NCBI GenBank assembly: GCA_003599865.1
Contig: QZKS01000064.1
Location: 58,423 to 122,422, forward strand
Reading direction: 5' to 3'
DNA length: 64,000 nucleotides
From: Desulfobacteraceae bacterium
GTDB taxonomy: Bacteria; Desulfobacterota; Desulfobacteria; Desulfobacterales; SURF-7
Shown here: one piece after another, positions 1 through 7,981 of the stretch
How the letters are laid out: each line of letters begins with the position of its first letter
How positions within the stretch are numbered: the first letter of the stretch is position 1
Translations under genes and position numbers: made by a program
The notes under the pieces: model-generated
What the model was told of the DNA's origin: nothing
Database searches by the model: none
What the model saw: the letters and a program-made list of their open reading frames with translations, nothing else

Positions 1-146
1 TCAAACACGATGGCGGATCTGGCATGACCGATATGACAGGAATCATAAACGGTGGGGCCGCAGACATACATGCCTACCTTCCCTTCCCGAAGCGGGATGA
101 ATATTTCTTTTTTACCGGTCAATGTATTGTATAGTGAAATGGTCAT
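1..146 (-). CDS. cysS: Cysteinyl-tRNA synthetase, N-terminal fragment (runs off window)
   Basis: Charges tRNA-Cys with cysteine in the cytoplasm. Only the first 48 codons are in the window, read leftward from an ATG at 146. The visible part begins [13 protein letters not shown] and includes YVCGPTVYD, which holds the first zinc-binding cysteine of the family, and CHIGHARS, the HIGH motif of class I synthetases. It lies about 95 bp after ispF on the same strand, an ispF-cysS order seen in many bacteria. The start is clear from alignment to the family as remembered; the rest lies beyond base 1. Confidence 0.93.
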   Translation of the reverse strand, partial: MTISLYNTLTGKKEIFIPLREGKVGMYVCGPTVYDSCHIGHARSAIVF

Positions 147-240
147 GGTCCGTTCCTAACCCGGCATCAGCCAGTCGTCATCAACAGCATCCGACATCTT
201 CGGATACCTGAATAGTAAGAAATTGAAATACGGCAGCTTT

Positions 241-732
241 TCAGGGCTGCATCTGCTTCGATAATCCGATCAGGCAGACGCACACGGCCCCTATTCCCTC
301 CCCGATACCGGTAAAACCAAGACCCTCCGTGGTGGTTGATTTAATATTAACCATATCCGGGTCGATTTGAAGTGCATCGGCGATATTTTTTTTCATTTTT
401 TCATAGTGGGGTGACAGCCTGGGGGCTTCCGCAAAAATTGTCGCATCAAGGTTCCATACCGCAAATCCTTTTTGTCCGATCATCAGGCTTGTCTTTTTCA
501 ATAGTTGAATGCTGAAAATATTTTTATAGGCAGGATCGCTGTCCGGGAAATGGATCCCGATATCGCCCAGCGCAGCCGCTCCGAGGAGTGCATCACAGAC
601 AGCATGAACCAGTACATCTGCATCCGAATGCCCCAGCAGTCCTTTGGAAAAGGGTATGGTTTCTCCCCCCAGAACCAGTTTACGATCCGGCACCAGACGA
701 TGAACATCGCTTCCAAAACCAATACGCATCAT
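241..732 (-). CDS. ispF: 2-C-methyl-D-erythritol 2,4-cyclodiphosphate synthase
   Basis: MEP (non-mevalonate) isoprenoid pathway enzyme that cyclises CDP-ME 2-phosphate to MEcPP with release of CMP. The 163-residue product is of normal family length (about 160). The N-terminus carries the D-x-H pair (D9, H11), and H43 in HSDADVLVHAVCD completes the metal site; the C-terminal STTTEGLGFTG loop binds the cytidine diphosphate. The start codon overlaps the stop of the HD-GYP gene as TAATG, so the two are probably translationally coupled; a second ATG follows directly (729) and could also be used. cysS follows. Confidence 0.96.
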   Translation of the reverse strand: MMRIGFGSDVHRLVPDRKLVLGGETIPFSKGLLGHSDADVLVHAVCDALLGAAALGDIGIHFPDSDPAYKNIFSIQLLKKTSLMIGQKGFAVWNLDATIFAEAPRLSPHYEKMKKNIADALQIDPDMVNIKSTTTEGLGFTGIGEGIGAVCVCLIGLSKQMQP

Positions 733-2159
733 TATTTTTCCTTCCTGCCTGTATCGCTTTCCGATGAATTCTTTTCAATGTATTGTAAAAACAGGGAAAC
801 ACAGTCCGGACAAAGCTGACGTCCTTTTTCCTTTTCAATCATGTGAAGCGCGTTCTCGCGGCAGCAGGCCTTTCGGTAAGGACGGTCGCTGGTCAGCGCG
901 TGAAATGTGTCTGCAACAGCCGTCATTCGTGCCCATAAGGGAATTTTTGATCCTTTTAACCCATCCGGATAACCTGCCCCATCCATTCTTTCATGATGAT
1001 GTTTCACCATATCAACAATATTGTGAAGGCTGGGAATCGGTTCGAGGATTCCGGCACCGATCACCGGATGCATTTTGATTTTATGGAACTCTTCCTTGGT
1101 GAGGCGCCCTTCCTTGAACAGGATGCTATCGGTAATTCCAATCTTCCCGATATCATGAAGGCGGCCGCCCAGAAGGCCGTTTTCAATTTCAATCCTGTCG
1201 GCTCCGGATAGAGCCAGCATTCCCGAAACAATTTTACCCACAGCTTCAGAATGGCCTTTGGTGTAGGCGTCTCGTGCCTCCAATGCCGTAACCAGACTTG
1301 TGATGCTTGCTACCATCAGGTTGCGCTCCGACATCAGTCTTTCCTTTTCATGAAAAAGCATCAGAAACTGGTCTGAAAGCGTTTTTTCAACCATAATGAC
1401 AAGCTGATCAATATTAAACGGTTTACAGATATAGGCAGAGGCGCCGTATTTTAACATCCGTTTCATAGAGCCTCGGTCACTGTTGGCGCTCATTACGATA
1501 AACGGAATATCGGAAAATTCATGTTTTGATCGAACAATCTCCCGGAACCGAAAACCATTCATCACCGGCATATCAATGTCGCTCAGAATCAAGTCGGGTT
1601 TGATATTTTTGAGAAGATCCATTGCCTGTTGCCCGTTTTCTGCGGTAATCGTCTGATAGCCGTTTTTTTCCAGCCCATTTTGAACAACATGGCGTATGGT
1701 TTCCGAATCATCAACAACCATGATGACCTGCCGGCGCTGAAAGCCGGCTTTTTTCATGACTTCTTTGACTTTATCGCACAGCTGCTCCTTGGCATGGTCT
1801 TTTGAAAGATAATCGGCAGCACCGGCCTGAAAACCTTTATTGACATCCTCTTCAGAATCAAAAGCGCTGACGACAATGACCGGAATCCCGCGGGTTTCCG
1901 GTCTGTTTTTTAATTCACGGCAAAATTCGATCCCGTCCATGACCGGCATATCGATATCACTGATAATTACATCAAAATTATGGTTGCCGGCAAGGTTCAG
2001 GCCGATCTTTCCATTTTCCGCCTCGACAATATTCACGTCCAGTGGTTCCAACAGGTTGATCAGGCTTTTACGGATGGCAGGACTATCATCAACAACCAGA
2101 ATATCGGCTTTCGTGCTTTTGTTTTCCATTATCACAGCTTTGTTTATAAAAGGTTCCAT
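732..2159 (-). CDS. Double-receiver HD-GYP response regulator (probable c-di-GMP phosphodiesterase)
   Basis: 475 residues. Receiver 1 spans about 18-135 (phospho-acceptor D68 in ISDIDMP), receiver 2 about 144-260 (D194 in the same motif), and an HD-GYP domain about 280-460 with LHDIGKIG (H335, D336), HHERMDGAGYP and VADTFHALTSDRPY. HD-GYP domains of this type hydrolyse cyclic di-GMP; the two receivers suggest control by phosphorylation from an unlinked kinase, since no histidine kinase is adjacent. An inner ATG at 2129 (MENKSTKAD) is an alternative start; neither has a strong ribosome site. The 3' end overlaps ispF by one base, an odd pairing of signalling and isoprenoid genes. Confidence 0.92.
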   Translation of the reverse strand: MEPFINKAVIMENKSTKADILVVDDSPAIRKSLINLLEPLDVNIVEAENGKIGLNLAGNHNFDVIISDIDMPVMDGIEFCRELKNRPETRGIPVIVVSAFDSEEDVNKGFQAGAADYLSKDHAKEQLCDKVKEVMKKAGFQRRQVIMVVDDSETIRHVVQNGLEKNGYQTITAENGQQAMDLLKNIKPDLILSDIDMPVMNGFRFREIVRSKHEFSDIPFIVMSANSDRGSMKRMLKYGASAYICKPFNIDQLVIMVEKTLSDQFLMLFHEKERLMSERNLMVASITSLVTALEARDAYTKGHSEAVGKIVSGMLALSGADRIEIENGLLGGRLHDIGKIGITDSILFKEGRLTKEEFHKIKMHPVIGAGILEPIPSLHNIVDMVKHHHERMDGAGYPDGLKGSKIPLWARMTAVADTFHALTSDRPYRKACCRENALHMIEKEKGRQLCPDCVSLFLQYIEKNSSESDTGRKEK

Positions 2160-2300
2160 AATGATCGTTCAAAAAACAGTTCCGGCAAACCGAACCCAAT
2201 GTTCAAAAGTCGCAGGAAAACAGTTTGGCCAAGTAAATATCAAACAGGATTTCAGGTCAAACGAAATCTGCCGGGTTCATGAAAATATGGTGATAAAAAG

Positions 2301-2930
2301 CTACTGCACTGATTTTGTAAAGGAGGGAATGGCAAAAAATTTGATGGTTTCTTTGGCCTGCCTGATGTATTCTTCACGGTCCACCTCGAGCATGGGCAGA
2401 AAAAAGCTTTCACCGGAAACATAATTATGGATGGCGTTTATGATGGCAAGCACCTGCATCTTGGCTTCCGCCGGGCATTTTTTCCGGCTTTCCGTCAGCC
2501 CCATGGAATAGGCAATATCGGAAATAAATTCGGGAACCTTCGTATCAAATGTGCTTTCGTGTCGATTTTTTGTAAAATATCGGAATATCGTGAGATTCGA
2601 TATCTCCGGGCGCTCAAAGAGATATTCGACCATCTCATCAATGGCAATCCGGAGGCGCTCCGAAAGAGGTCGTCCCTTGATTTTTTTTTCCAGTTCCGCC
2701 AGTTTGGAGCGCATGCCCTCATTGATATCCAGCACCACCGCTTCGTACAAGTCCCCCTTCTCTCCCCAATGATAGTAAAGGGTTGAGATGTCAATACCGA
2801 CCTCCTTGGCGATCATTCGGGTGGTGGTTCCGTGAAAGCCATATGTGCCAAAAAGCCTGCGGGCGGAGGTCAGTATTTTTGCCTTCATTGAGTTGGGGTT
2901 TTGTCTTGCTTTATCCAGCGGGGTTGCCAT
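2301..2930 (-). CDS. TetR/AcrR-family transcriptional regulator
   Basis: 209 residues, typical TetR length. The N-terminal helix-turn-helix lies around residues 35-58 (TTTRMIAKEVGIDISTLYYH) and the rest is the helical ligand/dimer domain. An AAAGGAG ribosome site stands 8 bases before the ATG. It is the second gene of a probable two-gene operon after the CoA-transferase gene (34 bp gap), so a natural ligand would be an acyl-CoA or related fatty/aromatic acid derivative; this is inference from position. A 16-base perfect palindrome upstream of the CoA-transferase gene (4207-4222) is a candidate operator. Confidence 0.9.
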   Translation of the reverse strand: MATPLDKARQNPNSMKAKILTSARRLFGTYGFHGTTTRMIAKEVGIDISTLYYHWGEKGDLYEAVVLDINEGMRSKLAELEKKIKGRPLSERLRIAIDEMVEYLFERPEISNLTIFRYFTKNRHESTFDTKVPEFISDIAYSMGLTESRKKCPAEAKMQVLAIINAIHNYVSGESFFLPMLEVDREEYIRQAKETIKFFAIPSFTKSVQ

Positions 2931-2964
2931 CCATATTCTCCTTTGGTTGGTTGAAACTCCATAT

Positions 2965-4113
2965 TTATATCACATTATTGGCCTTGAAAACCTGTATTTC
3001 TTCCTTCGTGTAACCGAATTCCTGCAAAACGTTTTCCGTGCTTTGTCCGAACTGATCCGGTTCCCGATGAATCGATCCGGGTGTTTCGCTCAACTTAATC
3101 GGGATGCCGAGGGTCACGGCTTTCTTGTTGCCGTCACTTGCGACATCCACAAACATTTTCCGCTCCCGAAGGTGCGGATCCTGAATCGCTTCCGGCAGGC
3201 TGTTTACAGGAGACCAGCAGAGTTCCCGCTCACCAAATTCCTGCGTCCACTCCTGCAGCGTTTTTTCCGCTATTTTCGTACGGAAAAACCGGATGATTTC
3301 CTCACGCTTTTGATCATCGTATTGATGCGGAATATATTCCGGCACTCCCATTTTTTCACAGATGTTTTTCCAGAATCGTGTTTCCACAGCACCGAGAGTG
3401 AGGTATTTTCCATCCTTTGTTTCATAGGTGTTATAACATGCATATCGATGGGAAAGCATGTTGTCTCCTCTTTCCGGGAAAAGCCCGGTGAGCTGATGAA
3501 AAAAAAGTGCAACCGGCAGCAGTCCGACCATTCCATCGGTCATGGAGATGTCGACATACTGTCCTTTTCCGGTTCTTTCCCTGGACTGAAGAGCAAGGAG
3601 GATTCCAATGGCTGCATTCATTCCGCCTCCGGCGATATCGGCAATCTGAACTCCCGGAATGGACGGCGGCTGATTTTTATTGCCGATGAGATCCAGCACG
3701 CCGGCGATACTGAGATAGTTTGCATCATGTCCCACGCGATCCTTGTAAGGACCGGTCTGACCGTATCCGGTAATGGAACAGTAGATAATTTTCGGATTGA
3801 TATTTTTAACGGTTTGGTAGTCAACTCCCAACCGTTCCACAACGCCCGGCCGGAACTGCTCCAGAATGACATCGGCTTTTTTGGCGATCTGGAAAAAGAT
3901 CTTTTTCCCCTCTTCTGTTTTTAAATTCAGGGAAACATGCTCTTTGTTTCGGTTCAGCGACTGCACAAAATGACCTTCGGCCAAAAACTTTTTATCCTCC
4001 ACCGAGATTACGCGGGCACCATGATCAGCGAGAATCATGGAACAATACGGGCCGGGGAGAAGACGGGAAAGATCCAGAACGGTTATTCCGGAAAGAGCAC
4101 CTCTTACTGACAT
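2965..4113 (-). CDS. Family III CoA transferase / alpha-methylacyl-CoA racemase-like protein (CaiB/BaiF)
   Basis: 382 residues from the chosen start. The family moves CoA between acids or racemises 2-methylacyl-CoAs. GHDANYL (H129, D130) and IADIAGGG (D159) match the His/Asp catalytic pair of alpha-methylacyl-CoA racemases, so racemase or racemase-like transferase is the better guess. The longer frame opens at 4140, but GGGAGG lies 5 bases before the ATG at 4113 and MSVRGALSGITVLDLS is the usual family N-terminus, which decided the start. It precedes and is probably co-transcribed with the TetR gene. The substrate cannot be read from the sequence. Confidence 0.9.
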   Translation of the reverse strand: MSVRGALSGITVLDLSRLLPGPYCSMILADHGARVISVEDKKFLAEGHFVQSLNRNKEHVSLNLKTEEGKKIFFQIAKKADVILEQFRPGVVERLGVDYQTVKNINPKIIYCSITGYGQTGPYKDRVGHDANYLSIAGVLDLIGNKNQPPSIPGVQIADIAGGGMNAAIGILLALQSRERTGKGQYVDISMTDGMVGLLPVALFFHQLTGLFPERGDNMLSHRYACYNTYETKDGKYLTLGAVETRFWKNICEKMGVPEYIPHQYDDQKREEIIRFFRTKIAEKTLQEWTQEFGERELCWSPVNSLPEAIQDPHLRERKMFVDVASDGNKKAVTLGIPIKLSETPGSIHREPDQFGQSTENVLQEFGYTKEEIQVFKANNVI

Positions 4114-4206
4114 AACAACCTCCCAATATTGATGTTTCAATACACGCCAAAAAAGAATTTTTTCCTGCTATATGAGTTGTGCGGAAATGACTTTCCGTCA
4201 GCTGTT

Positions 4207-4222
4207 TCCATCATATGATGGA
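4207..4222. promoter_or_regulatory. 16-bp perfect palindrome, candidate TetR operator
   Basis: TCCATCATATGATGGA reads the same on both strands and lies about 95 bp upstream of the CoA-transferase start, ahead of the CoA-transferase/TetR pair. Size and symmetry fit a TetR-family operator. It is followed by TTTTTATTT on the plus strand, but no plus-strand gene ends here, so a terminator is less likely. Confidence 0.4.
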
Positions 4223-4284
4223 TTTTTATTTATCATAATTCCGGGTCAAGTCAAGCTTGATTTTCATCGAAAAATCATCCGATG

Positions 4285-4914
4285 TCAGGCCTTGGGTAAG
4301 GATTGTTTCTTAATCCTCATCAATCCGGGTGAGTTGTGAAAATACATCAGGGGGGATGAAAATCCCTGTTGGATAAAAATGGTTTCCAGTTCATCAAACA
4401 GAACCGGTTTGTCCGGCCATTTGAACTGTTTCTCCTGCCGTCTGAATTTTTCCCACTCTTCTTTCAGCCCGTTGTTTCCGGAAAATGCTTCATTTATAAC
4501 GGAATCACACAGGAACATCTCGCAGACAATCGGTTTGACCTGCCACATGCACCCCTGTTCTCCCAGATAGACACATTTGTTTCCGGAATGATTGTTTTTT
4601 AATGCATGAATAATCTGATTCCGCCGGACCGGTGCAGAGCACAACACGTTCACCACCATATCCGCGAAAAAGGTAATGATCCCTTCACGGGTGCAGCATG
4701 CGCTGAGTTTGCTTTCATAACATTTCCGCATGCAGATGATATTCAAGTGCCGCTCGAAAAAAGCAGAAACATCTTTCCGGAATGCCAGGTAATCCGTAAT
4801 TTTATTTCTCAATTCATCCAACTGGGAGACGGACAGGGATTCCATGTAATCGATGATGAAAAGCATGGTGTCCAGCTGTTCTTTGTTGTAGGGAGTGATA
4901 TTCAATTGCGGCAA
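4285..4914 (-). CDS. Cysteine-rich protein of unknown function (YkgJ-like metal-binding candidate)
   Basis: 209 residues; not recognised with certainty. An N-terminal helical part is followed by scattered cysteines: ICMRKCYESKLSACC near 60-75 and CVYLGEQGCMW...CEMFLC near 115-140. The spacing resembles YkgJ/CxxCxxCC-type putative Fe or Zn chelators. The first codon read is TTG (4914), and another TTG at 4905 overlaps the stop of the upstream Roadblock gene; neither has a clear ribosome site, so translation is probably coupled to the upstream gene. It is third in a cluster with the receiver-PATAN protein and the Roadblock protein, so a role in that signalling unit is possible. Confidence 0.6.
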   Translation of the reverse strand: MPQLNITPYNKEQLDTMLFIIDYMESLSVSQLDELRNKITDYLAFRKDVSAFFERHLNIICMRKCYESKLSACCTREGIITFFADMVVNVLCSAPVRRNQIIHALKNNHSGNKCVYLGEQGCMWQVKPIVCEMFLCDSVINEAFSGNNGLKEEWEKFRRQEKQFKWPDKPVLFDELETIFIQQGFSSPLMYFHNSPGLMRIKKQSLPKA

Positions 4915-5309
4915 GGCTTTTGTCTGTTGCCCGGCAGGGCTGCAGGACCGTTTCCGTTCGCAGGAAAAACATCCTGAATAAACTGCTTGATGTTTTTCAC
5001 AAACGCCGGATCATGATCCGGGCATCTGTGTATCACGCCAAGAAAATGGCCTTGAACGGGAAATACATAGAGCTTTTCTCCTTTTTCCCGGGATACCATT
5101 AGATAGTGATACCGACTGAAACCCATGGTTTTGCGGAGGGAATTGCAGTCCTGACCGCTCAATATCATCATGGCCGCCAGGGTTTGCGGTCTGGTGGACA
5201 TATCTGTTTTGGATGCCAGAATCTGGCCGTCACCCTGTATCAGGATAAAGCCGCCGACCCCTTGAATCTGCAAAATCCGGTTTGCAAACAGTTCTTGAAC
5301 GACAGCCAC
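4902..5309 (-). CDS. Roadblock/LC7 domain protein
   Basis: 135 residues. The stretch IQGVGGFILIQGDGQILAS followed by LSGQDCNSLRKTMGFSRYHYLMVS and EKLYVFPVQGHFLGVI has the alternating beta/alpha pattern of Roadblock/LC7 (MglB-like) domains, which act as dimer scaffolds and GTPase regulators. It starts at GTG (5309) with GGAGGG 8 bases upstream. It lies 27 bp after the large receiver-PATAN protein and overlaps the next gene. No MglA-type GTPase is encoded here, so the partner is unknown. The tail after residue 110 is likely disordered. Confidence 0.75.
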   Translation of the reverse strand: MAVVQELFANRILQIQGVGGFILIQGDGQILASKTDMSTRPQTLAAMMILSGQDCNSLRKTMGFSRYHYLMVSREKGEKLYVFPVQGHFLGVIHRCPDHDPAFVKNIKQFIQDVFPANGNGPAALPGNRQKPCRN

Positions 5310-5336
5310 TTTTCATTCCCTCCGGTCGTGAACAGC

Positions 5337-7274
5337 TTAATTATTGACCCATATATAGGGCGTAATATTTTTCCGGTATGTATCAAATCGTTCAGGGTCG
5401 TTGATTTCCTTCCGCAGAATATCCACAAGACCTTGAATCGTTGAAAAATCAGGCTGATCGGTTGCAATCCATTCCTTGAGTGCAGCGGTGAACAGAATCG
5501 GAGCAATGGGGCCGATTACCTTTGTGAGAGCTGTCTGCATCTCCTGAAGCACGCCGGCCATGGGACCCGATGATATCAATGTGTCCGGATCGATGATGAC
5601 CGGGTCTTTCTCGTCCATGGCTATTTCCGGGAAGTCATCGATTCCGGTTGACGGCCTGGTTTCCGGTTCGGCAGGTTTTTTCTGTTCCGCATGAGGGGAA
5701 TCTGCTGCCGCAGTCTGGTCTGCCAATTGTTTCAGGTCCGTCACGATCATGTTCACGGAAGTGAAAAGATGATTCATTCTCATGGCGGGATCATACATAA
5801 CCACAAGATACATCTGCTCGGAAATCTCCCGGATGGTGATGACCGATTCTTGATAAAACAAGGTGATTTCGGAAATATCCCGGATGCTCATTTTCCCGGC
5901 AAGATAGATTTTAGCCAGCAGCCTGCCGATGTCCAGAAGTTTGGTTCCGGTAAAAACAGGCGGCATTTTGTTTGCGATCACGCGTTTTTTCAAACTCAAT
6001 ACGTATGATCCCATGATGCCTTCTGTCCGGTTGAGTTTTTCGAGCAGTTTTTCCATTTTTTCATCTCTTGTAATGTGTCGTATGCTGCATTCCGGCTCCT
6101 GATTTTTTTCAAAAGCGGCGATTCCTTGCAGGGGTTTTTCAAACAGCCCGGCAATTTGAAAATCCGGATTCACAACAATCCAGAACCATTTTTTTCGGTA
6201 CCGAAACAGGATGTGGTGGAAATTGATTGTTTTGATCATCATGCATTTGAATGGTCCGCTGTTGATCCGGCCCAGGATGGATAAAGCCGGCCTGTAAAAA
6301 ACAGACGGCCTGCATTGTTCAAAAAGATCGGATTCCGAAAGGGCTGCCATAAGGACGTCATGGCTGTCATAGATTCCATATGCGGCTATATTGGAATCCA
6401 TTTTCAGCATTTTGATAACCGGATCAATAATGGTTCCGGAAGCCGGCTTTTCCGGGGAGACACTCTGTTCCTCGATGTTTAACGACTGAATTTGTTCAAT
6501 CTGGGCAATAAATTCTTTGGTGAGTGAATAATGTTCGGAAAAGTCTTGTCCCTGCTTTTCATCCGGTTTTGGATCAATTGCCAATCCACCCTGCTCTGCT
6601 TTTTTGTCTTCCGGTTTGTTGATGGGAGCGGATAATCGGCTGTCCAATGGATGGTTTTCCTTTTTCAGGCAAGGTGGTCCGTCTTCCGGAATCTCAATGG
6701 TGATATCGTTCCATCTGTTGATTTCATGGACCGCTTCTGTTCCTTCCAGATGATTTGTCCTGGCGGAAATGATGTTTCCATGGGAAAAACAGACCTCTCC
6801 GGTGCGATCGGTGGACCGGACCAAAAGACGACATGATTTTTGTTCATTCTCAATGAGCTGTAGAAAAGAAGAGAACCGGAGCCCGGTAATCCGTCCTTCA
6901 AACCGGGGTGGAAAAAGCTCCTGAGAAATGGTTCTGGTGATGACATCCATTTCCAGAGGCTTTTCAAAAAAGCGGCATTTTCGAATTCCTTCGATTTTTT
7001 TCTGAATCTCCGGTGTGCCAAAAGCGGTAACGGCAAAAATGAAAAGATTCGGATATTCATTGCTGATCAGGGTCAGGAGGGAGAATTCATCACTGTGGCT
7101 GATCTGTAAATCGATGATGAGGAGATCAATGGTTTTCAGGCTGAGCTGGTTCAATGCCTGATATTCATCGCTTGCACTCAGAACCTCAAATCGTTCCGAA
7201 CCGGAAACAATGAATCGTGTCAGCATCTCACGCGTCACCGGATCATCGTCAGCGATTAGAATTTTTTTCAACAA
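5337..7274 (-). CDS. Receiver + PATAN (DUF4388) signalling protein with Roadblock-like domain
   Basis: 645 residues. A receiver domain occupies about 1-118 (DD at 10-11, acceptor D55 in LLIIDLQIS, FEKPLE near its end). A PATAN/DUF4388 region follows (about 125-205: FEGRITGLRFSSFLQLIENEQKSC, then GEVCFSHGNIISA). A charged linker leads to a Roadblock-like repeat (about 405-505) and a C-terminal helical domain after 575 (ALTKVIGPIAPILF). These proteins are common in Deltaproteobacteria and thought to pass signals to small-GTPase or motility systems. The start is TTG at 7274 or TTG at 7271, after AAAGGATGGAAGCAGG. It leads the cluster with the Roadblock gene. Confidence 0.8.
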   Translation of the reverse strand: MLKKILIADDDPVTREMLTRFIVSGSERFEVLSASDEYQALNQLSLKTIDLLIIDLQISHSDEFSLLTLISNEYPNLFIFAVTAFGTPEIQKKIEGIRKCRFFEKPLEMDVITRTISQELFPPRFEGRITGLRFSSFLQLIENEQKSCRLLVRSTDRTGEVCFSHGNIISARTNHLEGTEAVHEINRWNDITIEIPEDGPPCLKKENHPLDSRLSAPINKPEDKKAEQGGLAIDPKPDEKQGQDFSEHYSLTKEFIAQIEQIQSLNIEEQSVSPEKPASGTIIDPVIKMLKMDSNIAAYGIYDSHDVLMAALSESDLFEQCRPSVFYRPALSILGRINSGPFKCMMIKTINFHHILFRYRKKWFWIVVNPDFQIAGLFEKPLQGIAAFEKNQEPECSIRHITRDEKMEKLLEKLNRTEGIMGSYVLSLKKRVIANKMPPVFTGTKLLDIGRLLAKIYLAGKMSIRDISEITLFYQESVITIREISEQMYLVVMYDPAMRMNHLFTSVNMIVTDLKQLADQTAAADSPHAEQKKPAEPETRPSTGIDDFPEIAMDEKDPVIIDPDTLISSGPMAGVLQEMQTALTKVIGPIAPILFTAALKEWIATDQPDFSTIQGLVDILRKEINDPERFDTYRKNITPYIWVNN

Positions 7275-7395
7275 CCTGCTTCCATCCTTTCAGCAAACAT
7301 CATGAAAAAAATGACATCCATGGATCAGCCGTTAAACCTTTGGTTTCATAATTATTCGTATCTGTTTGCTGATATATGTAAATGGATATGGGGTG

Positions 7396-7686
7396 TCAAG
7401 GAAAAATCCGGCTCTTGAGTCGTTTCAGCGCTCTGATTCTTTTATACTTCAAGGTCCATTCCACCCAGGATTCAAACAGACCGGCGAGATCGGTTTTTTT
7501 TGAAAAAGCCTGACCCGTAAACGCCGGATCGGCATTTTCCAGCTCGGATATGGTGTTCTTCAAGGTTTGATCATCCGGTGCGTTTTGCAGAAGGTGCCGG
7601 TAAAGTTCAAGGGCTTTTTGAATATGACCCTGCGAGGCATATGTTTTTGCCAGAGAAACGGTTACATATTCCGGATGTTTGATCAT
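7396..7686 (-). CDS. Small TPR-like protein
   Basis: About 96 residues from ATG 7686, which lies one base after the ftsB stop (TAATATG) with GGGGA about 9 bases upstream; the longer frame to 7728 overlaps ftsB and is less likely. One tetratricopeptide-like unit is visible (YVTVSLAKTYASQGHIQKALELYRHLLQNAPDD), followed by a basic C-terminus. Likely translationally coupled to ftsB. Its role is unknown; TPR units usually mediate protein contacts. Confidence 0.7.
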   Translation of the reverse strand: MIKHPEYVTVSLAKTYASQGHIQKALELYRHLLQNAPDDQTLKNTISELENADPAFTGQAFSKKTDLAGLFESWVEWTLKYKRIRALKRLKSRIFP

Positions 7687-7687
7687 A

Positions 7688-7981
7688 TTACGGTGTCCCC
7701 TTGTTTTTAAATTTAATGATGATTTCATCCTTGCCGGTCATCCCCAGTTCTTGTCTGGCAACACTTTCGATATATTGGGGGTCGTGCTTCAGCCGTTTGA
7801 TGGTTCTGTACAATTGCAGATTTTCCGCATTGATGGCCTCATTCGTTTTCATGAGAGCCAGTTTTTCTTTTTCAAAACGTTTCAGCGCCATATAGCCGTT
7901 CTCGCTGAAGAGAATAGCGGCCAACAATCCAAAGAATACCAGGGAGGCAATTGCCAATATCATTCTCTTTCGGTTATTCAA
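7688..7981 (-). CDS. ftsB: FtsB/DivIC-type septum formation protein
   Basis: Single-pass divisome protein that, in other bacteria, links FtsL and FtsQ. About 97 residues: a short basic N-terminus, a membrane segment (MILAIASLVFFGLLAAILF), a coiled coil with heptads (KRFEKEKLALMKTNEAINAEN) and the family C-terminus DPQYIESVARQELGMTGKDE. The open frame extends to 8224 but overlaps murJ and is not protein-like. TTG at 7981 overlaps the murJ stop as TTGA with AAGGA upstream and keeps a positively charged N-terminus; ATG at 7963 is the alternative. Follows murJ in one transcript. Confidence 0.82.
   Translation of the reverse strand: MNNRKRMILAIASLVFFGLLAAILFSENGYMALKRFEKEKLALMKTNEAINAENLQLYRTIKRLKHDPQYIESVARQELGMTGKDEIIIKFKNKGTP

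Noticed and set aside
2845-3924. Plus-strand frame of about 359 residues over the CoA-transferase gene
   Set aside because: Antisense shadow of a clear minus-strand gene; composition not protein-like and no ribosome site.
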